Origin: Vibrio sp. DW001
GTDB taxonomy: Bacteria > Pseudomonadota > Gammaproteobacteria > Enterobacterales > Vibrionaceae
Length of the DNA: 64,000 bases
Assembly: GCF_029016285.1 (NCBI RefSeq)
Contig: NZ_CP091975.1
Coordinates: forward strand, 1,922,001 to 1,986,000
Direction: 5' to 3'
Numbering within the stretch: position 1 is the stretch's first letter; every line of letters begins with the position of its first letter. Below the pieces are notes generated by a model. That model had not been told where the DNA came from. It did not search any database and saw only the letters and a list, made by a program, of their open reading frames with translations. The translations under genes were made by a program, and so were the position numbers. Below, one piece after another: positions 25,866 to 36,022 of the stretch.

Positions 25866-27213
25866 GGCTCTTCTCCACTTACGTGAGCTTGATCTTTGGG
25901 TAAAAGGTTGAATGAGTGTCAGGAACAGATGTTTGTCTTATCTTCAATTTAAAGTAATCCGTATCTCTCACCCCTCGGGCTCTACGTCTGAGTAAACCAA
26001 CAGATACATTCCCTGCTTCAACTCGAGCGTTAGTCAGTTTGTATTTTGCGTAGTTGCAGATACCCACTTTTCTTTCTAGCAGTGCGTTTGCATAGTTACA
26101 TAAGGAAAGAATCCGGGTTGATCTGGCAAGGCGGCTCCATGCTTCAAGAGCTTTAACCATTGCCTCGTAATAGGGCTCATCCCATATCGCTTGTAGCTGT
26201 GCTTTCAGCATATAAATGATGCACAGCGTCTTATTGCTTTCGAGCAAGTCATCGAGTCTGTCTGACTGCCTATCATCCGACTTAATGGCGTTTTTCAACA
26301 AGAGGAAAAGTGTACCTTTGAGCATTTTCTTTTCTTCATGAAACCCGTTTTTAAAAGCTTTTGGTCTCTCTTTTTTGATTAATATGCAGTAGTTCTGCAT
26401 CACGTGAAATCGGTCAAAGACAATATCGGCATTGGGTAGCATTTTTCTCACGGCCGATTGATAAGCCTGGCCCATATCCATTGAGACGGCTTTAATCCTT
26501 CTTCCGTTTCGACTGACAGTTGCTCGAAAAAAGAGATCAGAACTTCCGCTTTTCGACCATGTTCAACCCAAATTAAATGACCAGAAATCAGCTCATATAC
26601 CACAGTCATATAATCATGCCTTTTAGCTCTGGCAACTTCATCGACACCGATGTGGATTAAGTTACTCAGTTTCTTGGGGTCTAACGCTGGCAGGCTTGAA
26701 CGCAGGTATTCTCGATCAATATTCTTTACGGTTTCCCAACGAATACCTAAGTGTTGAGAGACAGCATGGATACTCATATGACGACATAATCCACTTATAA
26801 ACTTGCAGAAACGAGCGGTATATCTACCTCCTTTAGCAACATATTCCGTTACTTCAATCAGCCTTCTTCCTGCCTTGTTTCTCGCCTGAGCTAGCTCAAT
26901 TTCAATCGTACACGGTCGACCGTTAACAGGAAGATCCTGAACACGCCTTCGAATGTAATGATCGACAGTGCAAGGTGCTCCTGCTGTAGGCTCTTTGACC
27001 TTAAACCGCCTATCTCGACGGCACCGAACAAATACAGATTGAGCGTCTTCTTCTACAGAAAAAGACTCGACACATTGACCTTTAAAGTCGAATAGCGCTG
27101 AAGATAATGATGGCAAGGTATGTCACTGACTTACAGAATAAAGAAGTATTGTAAATCATGACCTTAGTAGAGGTTGCCTTATATATACTGACTCACGTAA
27201 GCGGAGAAGAGCC
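25866..27213 (-). mobile_element. ISL3-family insertion sequence
   Basis: The ends GGCTCTTCTCCACTTACGTG (left) and, reversed, GGCTCTTCTCCGCTTACGTG (right) are near-identical terminal repeats of the ISL3 type. GTGAC flanks both ends and may be part of the usual 8-bp target duplication. The single transposase gene inside is frameshifted. Confidence 0.85.
25879..27116 (-). pseudogene. ISL3-family transposase with a frameshift
   Basis: The N-terminal part (26448-27116) has the family zinc-finger/HTH region and HIGVDEVARAKRHDYMTVVY with the first catalytic D, then LIWVEHGRKAEVLISFFEQL. The C-terminal part (25879-26481) continues in another frame with SMDMGQAYQSAVRKMLPNAD (second D), VFDRFHVMQN and the C-terminal helical region. 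A one-base indel near 26470-26490 (GGAAGAAGG) separates them. All motifs are otherwise intact, so the inactivation seems recent. Confidence 0.85.
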
Positions 27214-27507
27214 GGTGACGTATGGAAAAATAACGCTTACGTAACTGGCGCGACGTCAGGAACGTCCTAGTTGACGCCCTTTTTATAAGTTTATTGATTT
27301 TCCCAGACTCTCATTCAAAAAAAACCAACAAGACCAATAGTTTTTATCCGATATTTATCGAAGTTATTTTGATAATAACAAATCAAATCTTGTGAGATAC
27401 AAACAATTTTTTGGCACAAATTACCTCTACATTTTAAATTACCTGATTTTATTGGAAGTGCTCAAGCTAAGTTGTCTTTCGACAACCACAGGCACGTATA
27501 AGCGTAT

Positions 27508-28317
27508 TCATAATTTCAGCATCAATTCTGTCAAGGTCCATAAATCTGTTTGTAGCTGGAGATTTTGAACTTGTTTACTTGGTTTTGTTAGAGTGAGCCT
27601 ATCGTAATAAGCTCCTTTTTCCCAGGAAACTCCGGGCGAACCCTCCGCAAAATGAATCAATGGCTTTGCACCTACTTGGGCTGAGATTGAAGGGAACATA
27701 CTCATCATACTTCTAAAACTGGGGGACTTTGATGCAAAATTCGAATGAACCACACCGGGACAAAAAGACATCGATGGCAATCCATTCTCGCCATATCGTT
27801 TTTGCAATTCTGAACTAAATAAAATCAACGCTATCTTTGAGTCACCATAAGACTTCTCTGGAGTATGTGTAACACCGTTATACAAGTCAATAAGATCGAG
27901 CTGCCCGAATAAACGATGTCCTTCACTAGCTGTATTGATTATAGATGCTTGGTCATTCTGTAGCATCGGTAGTAAGAGTTGTGTTAACAAAAATGGGGCT
28001 AAATAATTGACTTGTATCACTTCATCAAACCCGTCCTCTGTTTTGGAAGCTATATCTGATACACCACCCGCATTATTGATTAATACATCAATGTTTGATA
28101 GCTTTGAAAGTAAATTATTTGCTAGTGTGTATACATTTGAGAGCTTGGAATAATCAGAAACAAAAAAATCAGCGCTTAAACTCTTCGCTACTTCTTCAGT
28201 TTTACGAACGTTGCGACCAACAAGTATTACGTTGTGACCGTGCTTTTTAAGAATTTTAGCGGCTTCTTTACCTATTCCATCACTAGCGCCTGTAATAACT
28301 ATTGTTTTCGCTTCCAT
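27508..28317 (-). CDS. Short-chain dehydrogenase/reductase
   Basis: A 269-residue SDR: the cofactor motif GASDGIGKEA near residue 10, the structural NNAGG, and the catalytic YGDSK (YxxxK) with a preceding serine (NTASEGH). The NAD(P)H binding residue region VGRNVRK (arginines after beta-2) favours NADP. The extended C-terminus resembles the retinol-dehydrogenase/WWOX-like SDR group. Monocistronic; substrate unknown. It is bordered by ISL3 on one side and an IS3 derivative on the other. Confidence 0.88.
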   Translation of the reverse strand: MEAKTIVITGASDGIGKEAAKILKKHGHNVILVGRNVRKTEEVAKSLSADFFVSDYSKLSNVYTLANNLLSKLSNIDVLINNAGGVSDIASKTEDGFDEVIQVNYLAPFLLTQLLLPMLQNDQASIINTASEGHRLFGQLDLIDLYNGVTHTPEKSYGDSKIALILFSSELQKRYGENGLPSMSFCPGVVHSNFASKSPSFRSMMSMFPSISAQVGAKPLIHFAEGSPGVSWEKGAYYDRLTLTKPSKQVQNLQLQTDLWTLTELMLKL

Positions 28318-28477
28318 AAATAGCTAATTCCTCTTCACAGTCAATGTTTAAAATATAGCTTAAAAGTATGCCCATTTTTATTTCTTGGTTCACAAATTTT
28401 ATATCGAACTACTGTCTATTTCGGTCTTAGCCGAACCATTGTTATAACAAACCTTTGAACAAAGGTGTGTCAGTGAG

Positions 28478-29052
28478 TGATCTGCTCCAGCCAGACTAGA
28501 CACTTTGTTAAGCGACACACCTTGCACCATCGCGTTCTTTTTTATCATCAATGACTGCTCGATTTTTACTATCGAGCTGCTTACGCTGCTCTTTGCGTTG
28601 AGTAACTTTATGCCGATTTTCAATCCAATAGTAAAACCCACTTCGAGAAACCCCAAACACTTTAGCCATAAGGACAATCCTATATCGCATCAGGGGTTCG
28701 AACATAAACTCATAGCAATCTACTTGAGATTTTTCGCGAAATAGATGGCGGCCTTTTTTACGATGTCTAACTCTTCGGCTTGCTAGGCTAATAATCGTTT
28801 GAGCTTGGCATTTTCAATCGCTAACTCTTTCTCCCTGTCGCTAGTTTTCGTGTCTTTTTTACCATAGAATTGAGATTCATATAACGATAGTTGTCTTGCC
28901 GCAGCAGCGACACCCACTTTCTCGGCTAACTTGAGTACTTCTGCTTTAAATTCAGGAGCATGTTTAATTCGTGTTTTCTTAGTTATCATTTACTCACCTC
29001 GTTAGCGATTGTACTCACTTAACTCAGTGTCCAAAACTAATGGTGCGGATCA
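28478..29052 (-). mobile_element. Internally deleted IS3-family derivative (575 bp)
   Basis: Both ends read TGATC(T/C)-GC-(T/A)CC... inward and share GACAC and GTTAAG further in (about 35 bp of imperfect terminal repeat). Inside are an OrfA-like frame (28783-28989) and the first part of OrfB (28508-28705) but no catalytic core. The left tip closely matches the tip at 36023, so both come from the same kind of element. Its right tip provides the last codons of the adjoining histidine kinase gene. Confidence 0.75.
28783..28989 (-). pseudogene. IS3-family OrfA remnant
   Basis: 68 residues, MITKKTRIKHAPEFKAEVLK then VGVAAAARQLSLYESQFYG (helix-turn-helix), ending ELAIENAKLKRLLA, where the normal leucine-zipper tail is cut short by a stop. 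Followed by an OrfB N-terminal piece (RIVLMAKVFGVSRSGFYYWI) at 28508-28705 that stops early. Confidence 0.7.
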
Positions 29053-30557
29053 TAAGCAGATACCTCATTTAAATTACAGGCTCTGGAACCCTCGTTTTGA
29101 CCACATTCTCCTAAGTCTAACGTTAATAAAAACGTTGTTAATTGATTTCCAGAACTTACAGAAACATCACCACCATGAGCTTTAGCGATTGATCGAGTAA
29201 TAGCTAATCCTAATCCAACCCGTTCGTGGGTCCTCTCTGAGCCAATTCGATAAAACCGGTCAAACAGATAAGGTAAATCTTCTTTAGCAATAGTTGGTCC
29301 ATCATTACAAACATAAACATATAGTTTTGATTTTCTTCGCGATATATAAATATTGACGATGCTACCTTCAAAGCAATGACGTATGGCGTTTGAAATTAAA
29401 TTACCAATAGCACGATTTAGCATATTTCTATCTCCACGTAATTTAGCTTTACCACTTACACTTAAAGTAACATTTCTCTCCTGTGCAAGTATTTCATAAA
29501 ACTCGAAAAGATTAAAAACCTCCTCATCTAAAGAAATTTCTTCAATGAATAACACATTGGATTTATCATCTGTTTTCGCCAAAAATAACATGTCATAAAT
29601 CATTTTTGATAATCGTTCGAATTCTTCTGCATTAGAAACTAGAGTGGTTAAATATTCTTCTTTAGTTCGAGGTTGTGAAATAGATACTTGAGTTTGCATC
29701 ATTAAATTATTAATTGGAGTGCGAAGTTCATGAGCGATATCAGAGGAAAAGTTCTCTAAGCGTCGAAAAGAATAGTCTAATCGACTAAGCATATTATTTA
29801 ATGTTTCTGACAAAACTGAAATCTCACTTGGAATATTTTCTACAGGCATGCGTTGTTGAATATCTTTCCCTGAAACCAAAGTTGCCTTCTTAATTAATAT
29901 TTGTAGAGGTTGCAATCCTTGATTAGTCAGGAACCAATGCAACAAAGCACTAATTACTGTAGCAATGAGAATAAATTTGGTCGTAAATATGGAAAGTGTG
30001 CCCGTGAAATCATGCAAGAAGTATCGATGATGATCAATATTAATACCAATGGTAACAAGTATTGGCAGTGAATCTAGATGATCCACCGTTAAAAAAATTC
30101 GCATCCCTCGGTAATAGCTAGATTTATCTCGCCATTCGAACAGGTTATTGTCCATGTATGGTGTTTTTTTAACCCCTTTGATATTGTAGTATGTGATATT
30201 TTTTTCTAAGTCATAATTAGTATAATATTTTATCTCATCATTAATGAGATTTTCTGGGAAGTATATTTTATCTGAAGTATAAATCACAGTTTTATCATCG
30301 GGCTTATTTATTCTAATTGTTACACCTTCTAATGTTTTTTCGAATTTTTTAAGCGTGTCAAAATCTTTGTTGAAATGAGTATTGGAAAAAATTTCTTTTA
30401 TTTTGTCAGCTCTGCTGTTTAGAATAATAACTTCTTCTTTTAAGAAGCATGTTACCAATTCATACCATAAAAAGGTAGATAAGGTGATAAGACTTAAGGT
30501 TACTGCGACAATATAAAACAAATTTAGACGCCAGGTCAGAGAGTTCTTAAATATCAT
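29037..30557 (-). CDS. Sensor histidine kinase, C-terminus altered by an IS
   Basis: A 506-residue membrane sensor: an N-terminal TM helix (about 10-32), a periplasmic domain, a second TM (near 185-205), a HAMP domain, the phospho-acceptor FSSDIAHELRTPINNLMM (H in the H-box), then NAIGNLISNAIRHC (N-box), VCNDGPTI and GLGLAITRSIAKAHGG (G-boxes). The layout fits the CusS/heavy-metal-sensor class. The frame runs into the IS3 derivative whose tip supplies the last codons (about YDPHH) and the stop, so the natural end may be lost. It pairs with the response regulator encoded 173 bp upstream. Confidence 0.9.
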   Translation of the reverse strand: MIFKNSLTWRLNLFYIVAVTLSLITLSTFLWYELVTCFLKEEVIILNSRADKIKEIFSNTHFNKDFDTLKKFEKTLEGVTIRINKPDDKTVIYTSDKIYFPENLINDEIKYYTNYDLEKNITYYNIKGVKKTPYMDNNLFEWRDKSSYYRGMRIFLTVDHLDSLPILVTIGINIDHHRYFLHDFTGTLSIFTTKFILIATVISALLHWFLTNQGLQPLQILIKKATLVSGKDIQQRMPVENIPSEISVLSETLNNMLSRLDYSFRRLENFSSDIAHELRTPINNLMMQTQVSISQPRTKEEYLTTLVSNAEEFERLSKMIYDMLFLAKTDDKSNVLFIEEISLDEEVFNLFEFYEILAQERNVTLSVSGKAKLRGDRNMLNRAIGNLISNAIRHCFEGSIVNIYISRRKSKLYVYVCNDGPTIAKEDLPYLFDRFYRIGSERTHERVGLGLAITRSIAKAHGGDVSVSSGNQLTTFLLTLDLGECGQNEGSRACNLNEVSAYDPHH

Positions 30558-30730
30558 GGTACTACCTATATAGTAAAAATATACAACCTATAAACCGATT
30601 AGTCATCATACTGCTCGATGTTAATGAGTCTTTCCGAACAGTCCATCACCACTGTACAAATGGTGATGAAAAGTTATGTTATCAGCAAACCGAATACAGA
30701 CAATGAAATTATACAACGCTCATACCTATC

Positions 30731-31447
30731 TTATTGATTTAGCGAGGCTACTGCGTTGTATGCATTGTCATCTATAATATCTAATACATAACCTACTCCT
30801 CTGATAGTATGAATTAGTTTTGGTTCAAACTGTTTATCCACTTTGTTACGCAATCGTCGAATTGCAACATCAATAACATTTGTATCACTATCAAAATTCA
30901 TATCCCATACTTCGGATGCAATCGAAGAACGACTTAACACAATGCCTTTACGACGCATTAACAACTCTAAGAGTAAGAACTCTTTTCTTGTTAAAGATAT
31001 TAAAACATTATCTCTATATACTCGTCGATTTAATAAGTTTAATTGTAAGTTCTCTACTCTAAGAATGGTATCATTATAATTTTGTTCGTTATTTCTTCTT
31101 AGTACACACCGGATTCTGGCGACTAATTCAATAAAAGCGAAAGGTTTAACTAGATAATCATCAGCACCAAGTTCTAAACCTTTAACGCGATCTTCTAGTT
31201 GATCTCGCGCTGTCAATATTAATACCGGAACAATAATTTGGCTGCTACGTAGTGTTTGTAAAATTTGCCAACCATTTAGTTTGGGCAGCATCACATCTAG
31301 AATAATCAAATCATATTTTTCGGTCATAGCTTGATGCAACCCATCAAGTCCATTATTTACTAAATCTACAACAAAATTGGATTCAATTAAGCCTTTTTTA
31401 AGATATTCTCCACTTTTCTTCTCATCTTCAACAATTAGTAGTTTCAT
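30731..31447 (-). CDS. OmpR-family response regulator
   Basis: A 238-residue regulator with a receiver domain ([15 protein letters not shown], phospho-acceptor in [13 protein letters not shown], conserved lysine in [10 protein letters not shown]) and a C-terminal winged helix ([32 protein letters not shown]). It is closest in layout to CusR/CopR-like metal regulators. It is transcribed ahead of the kinase gene. The gap of 173 bp between them is larger than usual for such pairs. No metal-resistance genes are near, so the target regulon is elsewhere or lost. Confidence 0.92.
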   Translation of the reverse strand: MKLLIVEDEKKSGEYLKKGLIESNFVVDLVNNGLDGLHQAMTEKYDLIILDVMLPKLNGWQILQTLRSSQIIVPVLILTARDQLEDRVKGLELGADDYLVKPFAFIELVARIRCVLRRNNEQNYNDTILRVENLQLNLLNRRVYRDNVLISLTRKEFLLLELLMRRKGIVLSRSSIASEVWDMNFDSDTNVIDVAIRRLRNKVDKQFEPKLIHTIRGVGYVLDIIDDNAYNAVASLNQ

Positions 31448-31614
31448 GTTTCTCTCGTCATAGTGTCGGTGGTATGTGGCTTACTTTTTATATCGATGTA
31501 TCATTCAACTATCATTTTGGATCTTTTTATAGGGAGATATCTACCCTTAACAGTGATTTTGATTAATAAAATGACTAATATTGCGTTATTTATCATATTC
31601 TGAGAGGTTTAACT
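31448..31614. other. Probable promoter region of the two-component system
   Basis: AT-rich divergent spacer between the regulator gene and a short plus-strand ORF. No distinct palindrome recognised. Confidence 0.4.
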
Positions 31615-31782
31615 TTGTTAGCAATTTTGAAATTGATTAAATTATCTGAACTCGGGATAGAAAACCGAAGGGAACTAAAATCTGCTTCTGTACTCAGATT
31701 ATTTGGCTATAAAGGCCTAATAACAAAGAATACAGCTATGCATCAATTAGTGTTCTTAATGCCATGCCGATGGCTTTTATAA
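31615..31782 (+). CDS. Short ORF of 55 residues, unknown
   Basis: TTG start with AGAGG upstream; MLAILKLIKLSELGIENRRE start, basic and leucine-rich, ending just before the IS5 element at 31790. It is divergent from the response-regulator gene. It could be a target gene broken by the insertion or a chance frame. No recognised domain. Confidence 0.25.
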   Translation: MLAILKLIKLSELGIENRRELKSASVLRLFGYKGLITKNTAMHQLVFLMPCRWLL

Positions 31783-31789
31783 TGTCTTT

Positions 31790-32818
31790 GGTTTTGTTGT
31801 TTATTTCAGAGAGAATACATGCTTGCGCTATTGTTGCTTAATTCTTAAACGATATACTGAATTTCAGGCATACCTAGCCCCGTAAGCTTGTTCAACGCTT
31901 TGATCATTGCAACCTGAGCGTTGTAATTTCTTAGGCTTAATCTCCCACCTAACAACTGTTTCACTCGATACATTGCTGTCTCTGATAGAGAGCGCTTATG
32001 AGAACCATATCGCTTTTTCAACTTCTTGTTAGAGCCGTAGAGCTTCTGACAACCGACCGCTAAATTGCGAGGGTGTCCTTGCTCCCAGAAGGCTGCCCCT
32101 TCGCGTGGCGAGATGAGCGGAACTGCTCGCTTGAATAGTATCATGACAATTCCTTGTGTCATAAGCCCCATCACCTGATATCTCAATGATTTTACGACGT
32201 GTCTGCTTGAGTAAGTTGGGGAGCACTTCGGCATCTGTTACGTTAGATAAATTCAACTCTGTTGCGACTATTTTCGTGGGTACTGGTATCCACTGCGATG
32301 TGCAGCTTAAGCCAGACTCTTCGCTTCCCGTCAGTACCATGCTTCTTGACCTTCTAATCAGCTTCGCCATAAACCTTGAGACCAATGGCATCAATGACCA
32401 GATGCTGTATTGCCCCTCTGGTTTAGGTTTTAAATGAAACCTAAACTTCCTTAGCTCGACGGCTTATACAGGTGTAATGCGAACTACCAAGCGGGATATT
32501 AGCCAGCTTAAATTCTGAATCTAGAAAACCTTATAGCGATCTCAAAGGCGTAGAGAAAACTCGTTTAACCATCAGTGTGGTAGTAATGGCTAAGTCGCTG
32601 AATCTGCGCGGTCTATCGCGCTTGTTTTGCTTCCACTCGGCTATCGCTTCCTCATCAATTCAGAGGTGAGAGAACAACGGTTTATTAAGGCTTTATTGTA
32701 CAGCTTCCAGTTAGTTGTTTTGCAACGAAGTTTAGGCATGAGGCTACGACGATTAATGAGCGTAATGGATCAGAACATAACTTCTTAAATTCGTTCCATC
32801 AATTTAGGCAACAAAGCC
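31790..32818 (-). mobile_element. IS5-family (IS903-like) element, decayed
   Basis: The left end GGTTTTGTTGTTTATTTCAG and the right end (reversed) GGCTTTGTTGCCTAAATTGA are matching terminal repeats of the IS903 type. The transposase inside is split by frameshifts. A second copy of the left 84 bp is at 35937. Confidence 0.8.
31845..32760 (-). pseudogene. IS5-family transposase, frameshifted
   Basis: The C-terminal part is clear: SHKRSLSETAMYRVKQLLGG and NAQVAMIKALNKLTGLGMPE are IS903-group signatures with the catalytic E region. A central piece (32029-32394, for example HTTEVISIDGAYDTR-like RRKIIEISGDGAYDTRNCHD) holds the second D in another frame. The N-terminal third (to about 32760) is recognisable only in scattered frames. 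At least two frameshifts. Confidence 0.7.
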
Positions 32819-32964
32819 TTAAACGACAAGTGAATATGACAGACATGTCATTATTGTGTTCGTCTTTTGTCACTAAAAGTCCTGTATCCTTATTTTAGGG
32901 TAAGTCTTTAGATATTAATAATTATATAGAAAATAACACAAGATGAATTGGATGGTGACAAGAT

Positions 32965-34389
32965 ATGATTTCAGCAGAATTAAAACTTAAAGTACAAAGT
33001 TTTGGTAGATTTTTATCTGGTATGGTTATGCCAAATATAGGAGCCTTTATCGCATGGGGCATTATTACGGCATTTTTTATTCCAACAGGTTGGTTCCCAA
33101 ATGACGAATTAGTCAAATTTGTTGATCCAATGATCAAGTATATGCTTCCCTTATTAATTGGTTATACGGGTGGTAAATTAATTGGTGGTGACCGAGGCGC
33201 GGTTGTTGGTACGATTTCGACTATGGGTGTAGTCGTTGGGGCAAGTATACCAATGTTTATGGGGGCTATGATAGTTGGTCCTCTAGGTGGTTGGGCAATT
33301 AGCAAATTTGACAAAGCTGTCGAGGGTAAAGTTAAGAGCGGTTTTGAAATGTTAGTTAATAACTTTTCAGCCGGCATTATCGGTATGATTTTGGCTATTC
33401 TTTCATTCTATTTGATAGGTCCTTTTGTTACTTCAATGTCTGACATTCTTGCCGCAGGTGTTAAAGCATTAGTTAACGCCGGTTTATTACCACTGACATC
33501 AATCTTTGTTGAACCCGCTAAAATTCTATTCTTAAATAATGCAATTAACCACGGTATTTTCTCTCCTTTAGGTATTCAACAGTCTACTGAGTTTGGTCAA
33601 TCGATTTTTTTCTTAATTGAAGCAAATCCAGGACCAGGCCTAGGTTTATTGCTTGCGTACATGGTCTTTGGTAAAGGCTCTGCAAAAGCATCTGCTGGCG
33701 GCGCGACAGTTATCCATTTCTTTGGTGGTATCCATGAAATTTACTTCCCATATATATTAATGAACCCGCGCTTAATACTTGCGGTAATTGCAGGAGGTGC
33801 AACGGGTGTATTCACTCTTACCATGTTTAATGCGGGTCTTGTTTCTCCCGCTGCTCCTGGTTCTATCTTTGCTATATTATTGATGACTCCAAAAGCATCC
33901 TTAACTGGAGTCTTACTATCCGTTGCGACTTCTACTACAGTTTCGTTTCTTGTTGCTTCTTTCTTGTTGAAAACTCAAAAAGATGTCAGTGAAGATGAAG
34001 GTGACCAATTAGGTGTTGCCGCTAACAAAATAAAAGAGCTTAAATATGCACCTGAAGCAGAGACGACAGTTAACGTAAATATGGCCGCTGTGACTAAAAT
34101 CATTGTTGCTTGTGATGCTGGTATGGGTTCAAGTGCAATGGGGGCAAGCTTACTTGCTAAGAAAGTAAAAAAGGCCGGTTTGAATATCAGTGTTTCCAAC
34201 TGCGCAATTGATAACCTGCCAGGTAATGTAGATATTGTGGTTACTCACAAAGATTTAACGCCACGCGCATTTAAGTACGCTTCACAAGCCAGACATCTAT
34301 CATTAACAAACTTCTTAGATAACGCTCTTTATGATGGGCTTGTTGCTGAACTCGTGACTGCTCAATTGGATAGTGATGTTAGCAAGTAG
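32965..34389 (+). CDS. Mannitol-type PTS permease, IICB protein
   Basis: A 474-residue protein. The N-terminal EIIC domain starts VQSFGRFLSGMVMPNIGAFI and contains the GGIHEIYFPYILMNPRLI substrate-binding signature of mannitol permeases. The C-terminal EIIB domain has KIIVACDAGMGSSAMGASLL with the phosphorylated cysteine. No IIA domain follows, unlike the full-length MtlA, so a separate IIA is required; the layout is like CmtA. No IIA gene or mannitol-phosphate dehydrogenase gene is in this window. The ribosome site is weak. Likely sugar alcohol uptake with phosphorylation. Confidence 0.88.
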   Translation: MISAELKLKVQSFGRFLSGMVMPNIGAFIAWGIITAFFIPTGWFPNDELVKFVDPMIKYMLPLLIGYTGGKLIGGDRGAVVGTISTMGVVVGASIPMFMGAMIVGPLGGWAISKFDKAVEGKVKSGFEMLVNNFSAGIIGMILAILSFYLIGPFVTSMSDILAAGVKALVNAGLLPLTSIFVEPAKILFLNNAINHGIFSPLGIQQSTEFGQSIFFLIEANPGPGLGLLLAYMVFGKGSAKASAGGATVIHFFGGIHEIYFPYILMNPRLILAVIAGGATGVFTLTMFNAGLVSPAAPGSIFAILLMTPKASLTGVLLSVATSTTVSFLVASFLLKTQKDVSEDEGDQLGVAANKIKELKYAPEAETTVNVNMAAVTKIIVACDAGMGSSAMGASLLAKKVKKAGLNISVSNCAIDNLPGNVDIVVTHKDLTPRAFKYASQARHLSLTNFLDNALYDGLVAELVTAQLDSDVSK

Positions 34390-34415
34390 ACACTAATGTA
34401 AACCATAGATCGGGT

Positions 34416-34461
34416 CCGCCTTCGAATTATGCTTAAAATATCTTCTTGGGCTTGAAGGCGG
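34416..34461. repeat. Inverted repeat after the PTS gene
   Basis: CCGCCTTC (34416-34423) and GAAGGCGG (34454-34461) are perfect 8-bp arms around 30 nt, just downstream of the PTS stop. It could be an attenuating terminator; the tail is A-rich rather than T-rich. Confidence 0.5.
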
Positions 34462-34618
34462 AAAATAAGCATCATGAAACTAACTCGCTAGTGATCAGTT
34501 TGGTGATTTTGGCTATGTTGTGGAGCCCGCTAAGTTAAAGGAAATGCATTCTTTGGAAACAACTGCTATCTAGAGAAATTTGTCAAGTCAATTTACAATA
34601 ACGAGGAGCGAAGAACTA

Positions 34619-35818
34619 ATGGGAAATGAAATTTCGGCTGACATAAAAAAGCTAATCGAAACTAAGGAAATTGACCAAAAAGAGTTGGCTTTCTTTAACA
34701 ATATTCGCTGGGTTCTCACTATCTTTGTGGTACTTATCCATTTGAATGTTACTTATAGCACATTTGGTAAATGGTACTACACAGAGCCTTGGGCTATTGA
34801 TTTTACTGGTCTATTTTTCGCAATGTATGGAATGCTAAGTCAGGCGTATGTATTAGGTTTATTCTTTTTCATCGCGGGGTATTTCACACCAAGTTCTGTT
34901 GACAAAAGAGGCATTAAAGAATTTATTAGGAGTCGAACTATTCGTCTCGGTATTCCTACACTTGTTTATATGTTGTGTATTCATCCGATAACAATATACA
35001 TCTTGCAAAAATTTAGCCTTACATCCCATACTGATTTCGTTGCTTGGTATAGTGATTACATACTATCTCTTTCTTTTCTAAGCAATTCAGGTCCTCTTTG
35101 GTTTACTATCGTATTATTGGCTTTTTCAATATCTTATGCATTATCTAAAAGCTTATATACAACTAAGGCTGAAATTAAGAAAAAATTTGAAATGAAAAAT
35201 GTACATTTATTTTCTTTAATACTCATTACTGCTTTGTTGGCATTTCTGATTAGATTGTTCCAACCTGCGGGTACAACACTTTTTAATAATGAGTTAGGGA
35301 ATTTTATGCAGATTGGCTTTTTTTCTTCCTATATCACTTTATATTATTCTGGCATTTTGTTTTACCGCTATAAACTGTTAGAAAAGTTGAATTTCAAATT
35401 TGGAATGAAGTGGTTAGTTCTGACTATTCTTGTTGGCGTGCCTCTGTGGTTTATTGTTATCATTTCAGGTGATTTATTATCTGGATCGGTAGTATTATTT
35501 GGTGGTTTCGGCTGGCAGTCGGGTATGTATTCACTATGGGAATCTTTTTTAGCAGTAGGTATGACTATTGGATTAATTGCATTGTTTAAAGAAAAGTTTA
35601 ACTCTCAGGGACAAATAACTCGCTTTTTAGGGCAAAATTCTTTTGCGGTTTTTGTGTTTCATCCACCGATATTAGTTCTTATATCAATACTAATGAGTGA
35701 GGTTTCGTTGCCTCCATTAGGGAAAATGTATGTAGTCGCGACACTCGTTATTCCGACATGTTATATTTTTAGTCATTTTTTTAGGAAGATAACGTGGATT
35801 AAAAAATATTTTTCTTAA
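34619..35818 (+). CDS. Acyltransferase-3 family membrane protein
   Basis: A 399-residue protein with about ten membrane segments, starting MGNEISADIKKLIETKEIDQ, then FFNNIRWVLTIFVVLIHLNV, whose R and IH match the conserved catalytic-histidine region of family 3 acyltransferases. The family transfers acetyl or succinyl groups to sugars or glycans (as in OpgC, OatA). The start at 34619 is supported by GAGGAG upstream; an earlier TTG at 34580 is open but unsupported. It follows the PTS gene by 230 bp with a hairpin between, so co-transcription is uncertain. Confidence 0.85.
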   Translation: MGNEISADIKKLIETKEIDQKELAFFNNIRWVLTIFVVLIHLNVTYSTFGKWYYTEPWAIDFTGLFFAMYGMLSQAYVLGLFFFIAGYFTPSSVDKRGIKEFIRSRTIRLGIPTLVYMLCIHPITIYILQKFSLTSHTDFVAWYSDYILSLSFLSNSGPLWFTIVLLAFSISYALSKSLYTTKAEIKKKFEMKNVHLFSLILITALLAFLIRLFQPAGTTLFNNELGNFMQIGFFSSYITLYYSGILFYRYKLLEKLNFKFGMKWLVLTILVGVPLWFIVIISGDLLSGSVVLFGGFGWQSGMYSLWESFLAVGMTIGLIALFKEKFNSQGQITRFLGQNSFAVFVFHPPILVLISILMSEVSLPPLGKMYVVATLVIPTCYIFSHFFRKITWIKKYFS

Positions 35819-35936
35819 TAAGGCTACATGGATATTGCTATAAACTGCTTCTATCAAATTAAAGACAATATCTTAGATCCTTGTTCGATTGTTATATGGT
35901 TGAGCCATGTAGACCGATTAAGTTTCCAAATGGTTC

Positions 35937-36020
35937 GGCTTTGTTGCTTAATTCAGAGAGAATACATACCTGCGCTATTGTTCCTTAATTCTTAAACGAT
36001 ATATTGAGTTTCAGGCATAC
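35937..36020 (-). mobile_element. IS5-family left-end fragment
   Basis: 84 bp nearly identical to the left end of the element at 31790 (GGCTTTGTTGCTTAATTCAG, then AGAGAATACAT). It stops where an IS3 tip begins, so the IS5 copy was truncated by that neighbour. Confidence 0.85.
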
Positions 36021-36022
36021 TT

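Noticed and set aside
26448..26500. Programmed frameshift in the ISL3 transposase
   Set aside because: No slippery heptamer is present at the break, and ISL3 transposases are normally single-frame, so mutation is likelier.
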